NCBI GenBank assembly: GCA_964368815.1
Contig: CAYJDA010000037.1
Coordinates: forward strand, 1-20,827
Length of the DNA: 20,827 bases
Direction of reading: 5' to 3'
Origin: CAYJBH01 sp964368815
GTDB lineage: Bacteria; Bacillota; Clostridia; Oscillospirales; Ruminococcaceae
The position numbers and the translations under genes were made by a program. Numbering within the stretch: position 1 is the first letter of the stretch; every line of letters begins with the position of its first letter. Shown here one piece after another: positions 7,217-14,724 of the stretch. Below the pieces are notes generated by a model. That model saw only the letters and a program-made list of their open reading frames with translations, did no database searches and had not been told where the DNA came from.

Positions 7217-8863
7217 ATGAAAAAAACATCGAAGAAAAGTAAAGGGTTTAACACATTATCGGGACAGTTTAATCTGCTTATTGCGTTAATGACCACCATT
7301 ATTGTAGCTGTTATGATAATAATCAGCGGTGTTGTTACCGCTAACAATGTTAACGCAGAGTTAACCGATCAATGCGTTATCGGAACTAATTTACTCGAAT
7401 ATGAGTTAAGCCTTCATGAGGTTCAGGCGATGGAAGATAAAACCGAAGTTCTAGACCGGCTAAAGGAAATTACAGGCTGTGAATTTACACTTTTTAACCA
7501 AGATATAAGAGAATTTACAACCATAGTTATGGACGGGGAACGTGTTGTGGGAACCCCGCTTGATCCCACAATTGCCAACGTTGTTTTAAATCAAAATAAA
7601 GCATATATTGGCGAGGCCGACATATTGGGTGCATCACACATAACCTCATATATTCCTTATGTTGATGTAAATGGAGATACTATAGGTGTAATTTTTGCCG
7701 GTATTCCGAGCGACGCGAATGATGCCTCAATAAGCACTGCACTTACCATTTCTATGTTTGTGGGTATTGCCTTAATTCTTATTGGATGTACAGTTGCAAA
7801 AATAATGATAGATAAAAGAGTTGCAAAACCACTTGATATTGTTATGAATTCTGCAGAACGAATAGCAAGCGGAGATATGCATTTCGACCTTGATGTTAAT
7901 GTGAACAATGAAATAGGCTTGCTCGCCAAATCATTTAACGAAATGAAAGCAAACCTTCTCGCTATAAACAGCATACTAGTTGAGATGCTCGGCAAAATAG
8001 CTAAGGGCGAATGGAATGTTGATATCGGAACTCCTGAGACCTATGTGGGAGATTGGCAACAGCTTTACCGCTCGGTAGATGAAATGACAGATTCGGTTAA
8101 ATCAGCACTCTCGCAGGTGTCTACCTCGGCAATACAAATTTCTGCCAATGTAACCCAGGTTTCTAACGGAGCTCAAGCTCTTGCTGAGGGTGCGGTAGAC
8201 CAAGCGGGAAGCGTTGAGAGATTGTCTGACAGTCTTCGTGATGTTTCTCTTCAGGTTGAAGACAACTATAAAAACACTAAAAAGGTAAACGATATTGCTG
8301 TTGTTTCGGGTGAGGTAACGGTAAGTACACTAGATGATATGAAACAAATGCTTAGTGCAATGCAGGATATCTCTACCACCTCAGAAGATATAGTTAAGGT
8401 GATTAAGGTAATAGATGATATAGCATTTCAGACAAATATACTTGCACTTAATGCCGCGGTTGAGGCGGCGAGAGCAGGAGAAGCAGGAAAAGGATTTGCT
8501 GTTGTTGCCGATGAAGTAAGAAATCTTGCGCAAAAATCCTCTGAAGCTGCAAACAATACGACCCAGCTTATCGACCATTCCATTAATGCTGTTCAGATAG
8601 GTGAGGGGATAGCTCAAAAGACATATGAATCTTTTAAAGACCTTGCCGACAAGGTTCAGCAGATGGTTGTTACCATAGATCAGATATCAAAAGCTACCGA
8701 GGAACAGTCGGAGGGTATAAAAATAATCTCAAACGGAATTGACCAGATTTCGTCGGTAGTTCAAACCAATACTGCCACCAGCGAAGAGAGCGCTGCAGCC
8801 AGTGAAGAGTTAGCAAAGCAGGCTGATACGCTTCATACCTTAGTAGATAAATTTGTATTATAG
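7217..8863 (+). CDS. Methyl-accepting chemotaxis protein with extracellular single-Cache-like sensor
   Basis: This 548-residue chemoreceptor has a short cytoplasmic N-terminus, TM1 (about 18-41) and an extracellular sensor domain (42-173) that resembles a single Cache fold (TGCEFTLFNQD, DGERVVGTPLDP, YIGEADILG, YIPYVDVNGDTIGVIFAGIP). TM2 follows (about 174-196), then a HAMP domain (197-250), a linker with a second HAMP-like segment, and the long coiled-coil signalling domain. The signalling hairpin tip lies near 402-440 (FQTNILALNAAVEAARAGEA, then KGFAVVADEVRNLA) and binds CheA and CheW. Small-molecule binding to the Cache domain is expected to tune motility or taxis; the ligand is unknown. 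There is no C-terminal CheR-docking pentapeptide. The start ATG follows GAGGT. The gene stands alone between its own promoter and a strong terminator, without other che genes nearby. Confidence 0.93.
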   Translation: MKKTSKKSKGFNTLSGQFNLLIALMTTIIVAVMIIISGVVTANNVNAELTDQCVIGTNLLEYELSLHEVQAMEDKTEVLDRLKEITGCEFTLFNQDIREFTTIVMDGERVVGTPLDPTIANVVLNQNKAYIGEADILGASHITSYIPYVDVNGDTIGVIFAGIPSDANDASISTALTISMFVGIALILIGCTVAKIMIDKRVAKPLDIVMNSAERIASGDMHFDLDVNVNNEIGLLAKSFNEMKANLLAINSILVEMLGKIAKGEWNVDIGTPETYVGDWQQLYRSVDEMTDSVKSALSQVSTSAIQISANVTQVSNGAQALAEGAVDQAGSVERLSDSLRDVSLQVEDNYKNTKKVNDIAVVSGEVTVSTLDDMKQMLSAMQDISTTSEDIVKVIKVIDDIAFQTNILALNAAVEAARAGEAGKGFAVVADEVRNLAQKSSEAANNTTQLIDHSINAVQIGEGIAQKTYESFKDLADKVQQMVVTIDQISKATEEQSEGIKIISNGIDQISSVVQTNTATSEESAAASEELAKQADTLHTLVDKFVL

Positions 8864-8880
8864 ACGTTACTATATTGATA

Positions 8881-8922
8881 AAAACAATCGGCTTCGGTTT
8901 TATGCGGAGCCGATTGTTTTTT
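8881..8922 (+). terminator. Strong rho-independent terminator after the chemoreceptor gene
   Basis: A perfect 13-bp stem pairs AAAACAATCGGCT (8881-8893) with AGCCGATTGTTTT (8908-8920) and runs into TTTTTT (8917-8922). The flanking A-run makes it potentially bidirectional. Confidence 0.93.
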
Positions 8923-9020
8923 ATTCACTAATGCATACTTTAAACAGCAATGTAAACTATGATGATATTATTATAGCCTTTAATTTCTAAATAATAATCA
9001 GTAAAAAAACACTAAAACTG

Positions 9021-9049
9021 TTGCACAATTAATCATTTTGTGGGATAAT
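9021..9049 (+). promoter_or_regulatory. Promoter of the SDR / cysteine-rich protein operon
   Basis: TTGCAC (9021-9026), a 17-bp spacer and GATAAT (9044-9049) place transcription start near 9056. This is too close to the GTG at 9058 and favours the ATG at 9079 as the start of the first gene. Confidence 0.65.
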
Positions 9050-9078
9050 GGGCGTAAGTGAAAATCGGAACAAATTTT

Positions 9079-9789
9079 ATGTATAAATTAACAGGTAAAG
9101 TAGTTGTTATAACAGGCACGGCCGGTGGAATAGGAAAATGTTTGCACGACGAGTTTAAAGCAGCAGGAGCGGTGGTTTGTGGGATTGATAAGGAGTGTAA
9201 CGATTATTTTGTAGGGGATATAAGCAATGAGGAAACCCTTCGTAGTTTTGCCAATAAGGTGGTTAACGATTATGGCAGGGTTGATATTCTGATAAACAAT
9301 GCAATGGTGGCGGGAAAGGGAATAGACAGCTGTGGGTATGATGAGTTTCTACACGCATTAAAGGTGGGTGTTGCCGCACCGTTTATGTTAACAAAGTTGT
9401 TTAAACCATATTTTTCGTTAGGGGCAAGCGTTATTAATATATCATCATCAAGGGATAGAATGAGCCAACCGCAGACCGAGAGTTACACAGCGGCTAAAGG
9501 TGGAATAGCGGCTCTAACACATGCACTAGCCTCAAGCCTCGGCTGCGTTGCAAGGGTAAACAGCATTTCCCCGGGCTGGATAGATACAACCAAAACCGAT
9601 TTTGACGGCGCAGATGCAGTTCAACACACGGCAGGTAGGGTTGGCAAGCCTCAAGACATTGCAAAGCTATGCATGTTTTTGTCCTGTGATGATGCCGGAT
9701 TTATTAACGGTGAAAATATATGTATCGACGGAGGAATGACTAAAACCATGATATACCACGATGATTGTGGTTGGACGTATAACCCATAA
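9079..9789 (+). CDS. Short-chain dehydrogenase/reductase (SDR) oxidoreductase
   Basis: This 236-residue classical SDR has a Rossmann fold. The cofactor loop TGTAGGIG is at 12-19, a VGDIS segment with an Asp at 47-48 reads the adenine side, NNA is at 73-75, the catalytic Ser lies in ISSS (121-124), and the catalytic pair is Y136/K140 in YTAAKGG. SPGWIDT (164-170) and the C-terminal INGENICIDGG signature are also present. The enzyme should oxidise or reduce a hydroxyl/carbonyl group with NAD(H) or NADP(H); the substrate cannot be predicted. The frame extends to a GTG at 9058, but the promoter position and the family's usual N-terminus (YKLTGKVVVITG) favour ATG 9079. The ribosome binding site is weak. 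Two small Cys-rich proteins follow after 25 bases and appear to be cotranscribed, which suggests a joint redox or metal-related role. Confidence 0.88.
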   Translation: MYKLTGKVVVITGTAGGIGKCLHDEFKAAGAVVCGIDKECNDYFVGDISNEETLRSFANKVVNDYGRVDILINNAMVAGKGIDSCGYDEFLHALKVGVAAPFMLTKLFKPYFSLGASVINISSSRDRMSQPQTESYTAAKGGIAALTHALASSLGCVARVNSISPGWIDTTKTDFDGADAVQHTAGRVGKPQDIAKLCMFLSCDDAGFINGENICIDGGMTKTMIYHDDCGWTYNP

Positions 9790-9814
9790 CAATATAAAAA
9801 AGGAGACAATTAAG

Positions 9815-10132
9815 ATGGCAAAGGTAACCGTAGATGCAGGAGTATGTAATTTTGCCGCAATTATCAAAGCGGTGAAAAATGATGATACGGAAATGGTTGA
9901 TGTAAACATTGCAACCGGATGTCCCAATTTTAAACATCTAAATGAATCGGTAATAGAGATAGATGCATTATCGGCATGTTTTGAAAAGGTGGGTGAGGGA
10001 GAAATTTTTGAACTTTTCAGGCCATCATGTCCTCACAGTGCATGTCCGATACCAACCGCCATGGTAAAGGCGGTAGAGGTAGCCGAAGGTTTAGCATTGC
10101 CAAAAAACGTAACCATGCAGATTGAGGGATAA
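9815..10132 (+). CDS. Small cysteine-rich protein, DUF6951-like
   Basis: This 105-residue protein has five cysteines (C11, C36, C55, C72, C77). The most striking motif, SCPHSACPIPTAMVKAVEVA (71-90), resembles the conserved CPHxACPxP region I associate with the DUF6951 family of clostridia and archaea; that assignment is from memory and should be checked. The spacing of cysteines and the His in CPH suggest a metal or cluster site, but no function is established. The ATG at 9815 follows a good AGGAG (9801-9805). The upstream in-frame extension overlaps the SDR gene and lacks a ribosome binding site. The stop codon TAA overlaps the ATG of the next gene by one base, so the two are translationally coupled. 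Confidence 0.72.
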   Translation: MAKVTVDAGVCNFAAIIKAVKNDDTEMVDVNIATGCPNFKHLNESVIEIDALSACFEKVGEGEIFELFRPSCPHSACPIPTAMVKAVEVAEGLALPKNVTMQIEG

Positions 10133-10692
10133 TGATGTTTATAGAAGTTGAAAATAGAACCTTGACGGTAGAGATGGCAAAAGCGGCAGGGTTTAGCCAT
10201 GCCGCCTATGCAGTTATTGAGGATATGGACTTTAATAAGGATGTGCGCGATATGTGCGCCGCCAATAAATGCGGAAAATATAACAAGTGTTGGGCGTGTC
10301 CGCCTGCCTGTGGAACTCTAGAAGAACTACGGGAAAAGGTGTTGCAGTACGACTACGCAATGATATTGCAGGCTACCGAAAAGATGGAGGATGATTACGA
10401 CTGGGAAGCAATAGAAAAGGCTGGTGAACGCTGTAAAGAAAGCCTCGCTAAGCTGTCGAAACAACTAAAAAGCATGGGTAAGAAGATTTTCCCGATGGGT
10501 AATGGCGGTTGCGACCTTTGTGCCGAATGTAGCTATCCGGATGCACCATGTCGCTTTCCGGAGGATCTTAACTTCAGTATGGAGGCATGTGGGCTATTTG
10601 TTAACCGTGAATGCAAAAAAGCGGGGCTTGAATACAACTATGGCCGCCAAACAATGACAATAATTGCCTCAATTTTTGTTAAGGAAGAATAG
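10132..10692 (+). CDS. DUF2284 predicted metal-binding protein
   Basis: This 186-residue protein contains twelve cysteines in two groups. The N-terminal group is C42, C47, C53, C56 and C60, in a CGKYNKCWACPPACGTLEE segment. The C-terminal group is C127, C130, C133, C140 and C153, in GGCDLCAECSYPDAPCRFPE and SMEACG. This is the signature of DUF2284, a family predicted to bind metal, probably Fe-S clusters; its reaction is not known. Translation starts at ATG 10132, overlapping the stop codon of the preceding gene, or at ATG 10135; GAGGG (10124-10128) serves as ribosome binding site. It is the last gene of the SDR operon. Its 3' end overlaps the convergent DUF815 gene by 14 bases, so termination here must be unusual or the two transcripts overlap. 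Confidence 0.85.
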   Translation: MMFIEVENRTLTVEMAKAAGFSHAAYAVIEDMDFNKDVRDMCAANKCGKYNKCWACPPACGTLEELREKVLQYDYAMILQATEKMEDDYDWEAIEKAGERCKESLAKLSKQLKSMGKKIFPMGNGGCDLCAECSYPDAPCRFPEDLNFSMEACGLFVNRECKKAGLEYNYGRQTMTIIASIFVKEE

Positions 10693-11854
10693 CTTTTTGT
10701 CCGAGCAGATGATCAACAAGCTGTCTTGCAGTTCTTCCGGATTTACCGGAATGGCTCAGCTCCCACTTGTTAGCAATAAGCGATAATTCTTCATCTCCTA
10801 TACATAATCCTTCACGCTCGGCAAGAGTTTTAACAATATTGTTATACTGCTTTTTGTCCGGCGAATCAAAAAATATCATTTCACCGAATCTGGCCGAAAG
10901 GGAAATCTTTTCCTGAACGGTCTCGTTTCCGTGTAAACCTTCTCGGTCGCTATAATCTTCTTTAATAAGATGTCGTCGGTTAGAGGTCGCATATATTAAA
11001 ACGTTGTTAGGACGCCGCTCAATACTTCCCTCAATAACAGCCTTGAGGTATTTGTATTCAACCTCAAACTGCTCAAAGGAAAGGTCGTCCATAAAAATAA
11101 TAAATTTATGGTTTCGTTTTTTAATCTCGCTAATAACCCTGCCAAGCTCCTTTAGTTGGTGCTTATAAAGTTCGATAAGCCGCAATCCCTGCAAATGATA
11201 TTCATTTAAAACAGCCTTAACGCAGGAAGATTTTCCGGTTCCAGCACTTCCAAAAAGTAGGCAGTTGTTGGCAGGTTTACCCTGAATAAATGCCTCGGTG
11301 TTGTGCCTTAAACGCTCTTTAGGCGTATCATATCCAACGAGATCACATAGCCTGATAGGATCGGGGGATAACACCGGAGTAATAACATTGTCGACAAGGT
11401 GAAACGCTCTATTAAGGGCAAAATTTCCAATGCCGAAATTTTTGTAAAAATCGGTAACAACCCCTTTAAATTCCACTTCGTTATTACAGCTTGAAAGCAG
11501 TTTAACAAGTTGATTTATATTATCGTTGGGGGTTACCGTGGCAGGAACGTAAGCTTTAAGCTCGGGTAAATCTTGATATAAATCTTCAAAAAAAACAGCC
11601 TTTAAAATACTAAAATCACCGTCGGCTATTTTTGAAATGCTACCGCCTACATCCCCTCGCATCTCGCATGATAGGGAATAGCTGTTTTCGCTGTTCGCCA
11701 GCAGATATGCAATGTAAAACTGCCAAAGATTTCCGCTAAATCCATGTTGTTCAGCAATTTCGATGATATCGTTTAGCTCATAATATACATCGCAAAAGCA
11801 TGGCGATACCTTATCTCCGATATCTTTATAAAAAACAAGTTTTGATAAATCCAT
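10679..11854 (-). CDS. DUF815 family AAA-type ATP-binding protein
   Basis: This 391-residue protein is a DUF815 member. An N-terminal helical domain (1-175) of no recognised fold precedes an AAA-like ATPase core. The core has Walker A GSAGTGKSS (202-210), Walker B FIIFMDDLSF (251-260), a sensor-1 segment YATSNRRHL (288-296), a SDREGLHGN loop (302-310), and the LSARFGEMIFF segment (319-329) with a conserved Arg. The lid part ends in HSGKSGRTARQLVDHL. The family is widespread and its cellular role is unknown to me. ATG 11854 is chosen because the next upstream sequence is the ilvC terminator region. The gene lies downstream of ilvC in the same direction, separated by 102 bases with a large inverted repeat, so it may receive readthrough; no independent promoter was seen. 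Confidence 0.85.
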   Translation of the reverse strand: MDLSKLVFYKDIGDKVSPCFCDVYYELNDIIEIAEQHGFSGNLWQFYIAYLLANSENSYSLSCEMRGDVGGSISKIADGDFSILKAVFFEDLYQDLPELKAYVPATVTPNDNINQLVKLLSSCNNEVEFKGVVTDFYKNFGIGNFALNRAFHLVDNVITPVLSPDPIRLCDLVGYDTPKERLRHNTEAFIQGKPANNCLLFGSAGTGKSSCVKAVLNEYHLQGLRLIELYKHQLKELGRVISEIKKRNHKFIIFMDDLSFEQFEVEYKYLKAVIEGSIERRPNNVLIYATSNRRHLIKEDYSDREGLHGNETVQEKISLSARFGEMIFFDSPDKKQYNNIVKTLAEREGLCIGDEELSLIANKWELSHSGKSGRTARQLVDHLLGQKAILP

Positions 11855-11872
11855 AATTTCACTCTTTAAATT

Positions 11873-11942
11873 AAAAAGCGCAAGGGATGAACTATTGTAA
11901 ACGTTACAAAACGTCGTAACAACAGGATACCTCCCTTGCGCT
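11873..11942 (-). terminator. Terminator-like large inverted repeat between ilvC and the DUF815 gene
   Basis: On the minus strand AGCGCAAGGGA (11942-11932) pairs perfectly with TCCCTTGCGCT (11887-11877) and is followed by a run of five T. The 44-base interior contains its own dyads: TTGTAA/TTACAA (11895-11909) and GTTAC/GTAAC (11903-11907 with 11916-11920), which compete with each other. It is most simply the ilvC terminator, but the branched interior is larger than a normal terminator needs. Confidence 0.65.
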
Positions 11943-11956
11943 GCTATTCTAATATA

Positions 11957-12967
11957 TTAGTTGTCGATTAGCTTATCGTTGTCGCTCCAGCTATAAAGCT
12001 TGCGTAGCGATTCACCAACCGTCTCTAATTGATGCTCGGCACAGCGACGTCTCATAGCCTTAAAATGCGGTGCATTAACGGCATTTTCGGATAGCCAATC
12101 CTTTGCAAAGGTTCCGTCCTGAATGTCGCTGAGGATTTTTTTCATTGCTTTTTTTGTTTCGTCGGTAATGATTTTTGGGCCGGTTATATAATCACCATAC
12201 TCAGCAGTATTAGAAACAGAATATCTCATTCCCGCAAAACCTGATTGATAGATAAGATCAACAATAAGTTTCATCTCATGAATACACTCAAAGTAAGCGC
12301 TTTCCGGCTCATACCCTGCCTCAACTAACGTCTCAAAGCCTGCCTGCATCAAAGCGGTAACTCCGCCACAGAGTACAGCTTGTTCGCCGAACAAATCCGT
12401 CTCGGTTTCTTCACGGAAGGTCGTTTCCAAAACTCCGGCACGAGCGCCACCGATGGCAAGTGCGTATGCAAGTGCAACATCAAAAGCCTTACCGGTCTCG
12501 TCTTGGTGAACCGCTACAAGCGAAGGAACACCTTTGCCAAGCTGGTATTCACTGCGAACGGTATGTCCCGGTCCCTTAGGTGCAATCATGGTAACGTCAA
12601 CACCCTTTGGAGCCGATATTTGTCCGAAATGAATTGCAAATCCATGTGCGAACATAATCATATTTCCCTCTTCAAGGTTGGGCTCGATGCTATCTTTATA
12701 AAGCTTGCCCTGAAGTTCATCGTTAATTAATATCATGATGATATCGGCTTTTTTTGCAGCTTCCTCAGCAGTATAAACCTTAAAACCTTGTTTTTCTGCC
12801 TTTGGCCAGGACTTACTTCCCTCGTAAAGACCTATGATAACATTACAGCCGGAGTCCTTAGCGTTAAGAGCATGAGCATGACCCTGACTACCGTATCCTA
12901 TAACAGCGATGGTTTTATCCTTTAATAAGGAAATGTTACAGTCCTCTTGATAATAAATTTTTGCCAT
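11957..12967 (-). CDS. ilvC: Ketol-acid reductoisomerase (class I)
   Basis: This 336-residue enzyme catalyses the Mg2+-dependent alkyl migration and reduction step shared by valine, leucine and isoleucine synthesis. The Rossmann motif GYGSQGHAHALN is at 24-35. The catalytic domain shows APKGPGHTVRSEY, then VAVHQDETGKA, FREETETDLFGEQAVLCGG (the metal-binding Asp/Glu helix), a second Glu in YFECIHEMKLIVDL, and YSVSNTAEYGDY. The length is that of short, class I KARIs. The cofactor-selecting loop after beta strand 2 reads GLYEGSKSW (46-54) rather than the usual Arg-containing form. ATG 12967 is preferred to a TTG eight codons upstream because AAAGGA (12978-12983) and the family's MAKIYY start agree with it. 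It is transcribed from its own promoter, away from glpK, without other ilv genes nearby. Confidence 0.95.
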   Translation of the reverse strand: MAKIYYQEDCNISLLKDKTIAVIGYGSQGHAHALNAKDSGCNVIIGLYEGSKSWPKAEKQGFKVYTAEEAAKKADIIMILINDELQGKLYKDSIEPNLEEGNMIMFAHGFAIHFGQISAPKGVDVTMIAPKGPGHTVRSEYQLGKGVPSLVAVHQDETGKAFDVALAYALAIGGARAGVLETTFREETETDLFGEQAVLCGGVTALMQAGFETLVEAGYEPESAYFECIHEMKLIVDLIYQSGFAGMRYSVSNTAEYGDYITGPKIITDETKKAMKKILSDIQDGTFAKDWLSENAVNAPHFKAMRRRCAEHQLETVGESLRKLYSWSDNDKLIDN

Positions 12968-12985
12968 GATATGACATTCCTTTCT

Positions 12986-13027
12986 GCACAAATTGTGCGT
13001 TCACGCCACTATAAATTAATAAGTGGC
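12986..13027 (-). promoter_or_regulatory. Two dyads in the ilvC leader
   Basis: GCACA-AAT-TGTGC (12986-12998) lies immediately upstream of the ilvC ribosome binding site. GCCACT/AGTGGC (13005-13010 with 13022-13027) lies farther upstream in the same leader. Either could be an RNA hairpin or a protein operator; no regulator is assigned. Confidence 0.4.
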
Positions 13028-13063
13028 ATTAAGTAAGCAGATAATTAAAACCTAATTGAAAGT

Positions 13064-13092
13064 ATTATAACACAAGCTATCGATAAAAACAA
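13064..13092 (-). promoter_or_regulatory. Promoter of ilvC
   Basis: On the minus strand TTGTTT (13087-13092) is followed by a 17-bp spacer and TATAAT (13064-13069). This gives a leader of about 90 bases before the ilvC ATG. Confidence 0.65.
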
Positions 13093-13125
13093 GAGGTAAA
13101 AACCGCAATTTGTTACCGGGTGATA

Positions 13126-13154
13126 TTGACTTTTTTAAACAAAAATATTATTAT
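13126..13154 (+). promoter_or_regulatory. Promoter of glpK
   Basis: TTGACT (13126-13131), a 17-bp spacer and TATTAT (13149-13154) give a transcription start near 13161, about 20 bases before the first in-frame ATG. It diverges from the ilvC promoter. No catabolite-response element was recognised with confidence. Confidence 0.65.
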
Positions 13155-13181
13155 ATTGACATACCGTACATAAGGAAAGGA

Positions 13182-14681
13182 ATGGTCATAAGTATGAAAA
13201 GATATATCCTCGCACTTGATTCAGGAACAACTAGCTGTCGCGCCATACTTTTTGATAAGGAGCAAAATATAATCGGGATAGCCGGCAAGGAGTTTAAACA
13301 GCTATACCCTCGTGCAGGATGGGTGGAACATGATCCGCTTGAAATTTATGCCGCACAGTACGGTGTGATGATGGAAGTTCTTATCAAAAGCGGTGTTTCT
13401 GAAACCGAGATAGCAGCAATCGGAATTACCAATCAACGTGAAACAGCCGTTGTGTGGGATAAAAAAACCGGTGCTCCGATATATAACGCAATAGTCTGGC
13501 AATGCAGAAGAACGGCAGACTACTGCGAGACGTTAAAAAAGAGTGAGCTTGCTGAGTACATACAAAATTCAACAGGACTTGTTATCGATGCCTATTTTAC
13601 CGGAACGAAAATCCGCTGGATATTAGATAACGTTGAGGGTGCACGTGAACTTGCCGATAAAGATCAGCTGATGTGCGGAACGGTGGACAGCTGGTTACTG
13701 TATAAACTTACCGGAGAACATAAAACCGACCGTACCAATGCCTCCAGAACCATGCTCTATAATATTCATGACGGCTGTTGGGATGATAAGATTTTAGCCG
13801 AAATGAGTATACCAAAATCCATGTTGCCGGAGGTATGTCCGTCGGGGCATATGTTTGGCGAGGTTAACCTCTCCGGAAATATAATACCGATAACCGGAAT
13901 AGCGGGCGACCAGCAGTCAGCTCTTTACGGTCAAACCTGTTTTAGCAAAGGTGATATTAAAAACACCTATGGTACAGGTTGCTTTATGCTTATGAACACA
14001 GGGGACAGGATATATCGCAGTAAAAGCGGATTGCTAACCAGTATTGCCGCAACAGCCGGTGAAGAAGTTCACTATGTTTTAGAGGGTAGCGTTTTTACCG
14101 GAGGTGCCGTTATCCAGTGGCTGAGAGACGAGATGCGCCTTATTCACGAGGCAAGAGATGTTGAATATTTTGCCTCTAAGGTAGATGATACAGGCGGAGT
14201 ATATATAGTGCCTGCATTCACAGGACTTGGAGCACCACACTGGGATATGTATGCAAGAGGAACAATAATAGGAATAACAAGGGGAACGAAACGAGAACAC
14301 ATAATCCGTGCGGCTCAGGAGGCAATTGCCTATCAGTCGGCAGACCTGCTACGCTGTATCGAACAGGATACCGAAATTGATGTAGGCGAGCTTAGGGTAG
14401 ACGGAGGAGCCTCGGCAGATAATTTCCTTATGCAATTTCAAGCTGATGTTTTGGGAGTTGATATCCGTCGCCCCATGATTAGAGAAACTACCGCCCTCGG
14501 CGCAGCCTATTTGGCGGGGTTAACTGTGGGTCTATGGCAGGATACTGTGGAAATAGGTAAAAACTGGACACTTGATAAAATATACAGCCCCAACATGAAC
14601 GATGAAAAAAGAACTAAGCTTCTATACGGATGGCACCGTGCGGTTGAACATGCAAAAGGTTGGATAGAAAAAAGCGAGTAA
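13182..14681 (+). CDS. glpK: Glycerol kinase
   Basis: This 499-residue FGGY-family kinase phosphorylates glycerol to sn-glycerol 3-phosphate in the cytoplasm. ATP- and substrate-binding features include DSGTTSCRAILFD (13-25), GWVEHDP, ITNQRETAVVWDKKTG, NAIVWQCRRT, the YFTGTKIRWILDN segment, TDRTNASRTMLYNI, GDQQSALYGQ, YGTGCFMLMNTG, and the C-terminal DGGASADNFLMQFQAD and ETTALGAAYLAG motifs. ATG 13182 has a well-spaced TAAGGAAAGGA; ATG 13194, four codons later, is an alternative and gives the common MKRYILALDSGTTS start. There is no glpF or glpD next to it. No terminator is evident in the 43 bases before the sortase gene, so some cotranscription is possible although the functions seem unrelated. 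Confidence 0.95.
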   Translation: MVISMKRYILALDSGTTSCRAILFDKEQNIIGIAGKEFKQLYPRAGWVEHDPLEIYAAQYGVMMEVLIKSGVSETEIAAIGITNQRETAVVWDKKTGAPIYNAIVWQCRRTADYCETLKKSELAEYIQNSTGLVIDAYFTGTKIRWILDNVEGARELADKDQLMCGTVDSWLLYKLTGEHKTDRTNASRTMLYNIHDGCWDDKILAEMSIPKSMLPEVCPSGHMFGEVNLSGNIIPITGIAGDQQSALYGQTCFSKGDIKNTYGTGCFMLMNTGDRIYRSKSGLLTSIAATAGEEVHYVLEGSVFTGGAVIQWLRDEMRLIHEARDVEYFASKVDDTGGVYIVPAFTGLGAPHWDMYARGTIIGITRGTKREHIIRAAQEAIAYQSADLLRCIEQDTEIDVGELRVDGGASADNFLMQFQADVLGVDIRRPMIRETTALGAAYLAGLTVGLWQDTVEIGKNWTLDKIYSPNMNDEKRTKLLYGWHRAVEHAKGWIEKSE

Positions 14682-14724
14682 ACAATAATAAATTATTACC
14701 CATAAATCCGGAGTAAACACCCCA

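Noticed and set aside
11873..11956. T-box riboswitch on the minus strand upstream of the DUF815 gene
   Set aside because: AAGGGAGGTATCC resembles the T-box core, but the essential TGG is not intact. There is also no room for a Stem I specifier domain in the 102-base gap, and the downstream gene is not an amino-acid or tRNA-synthetase gene.
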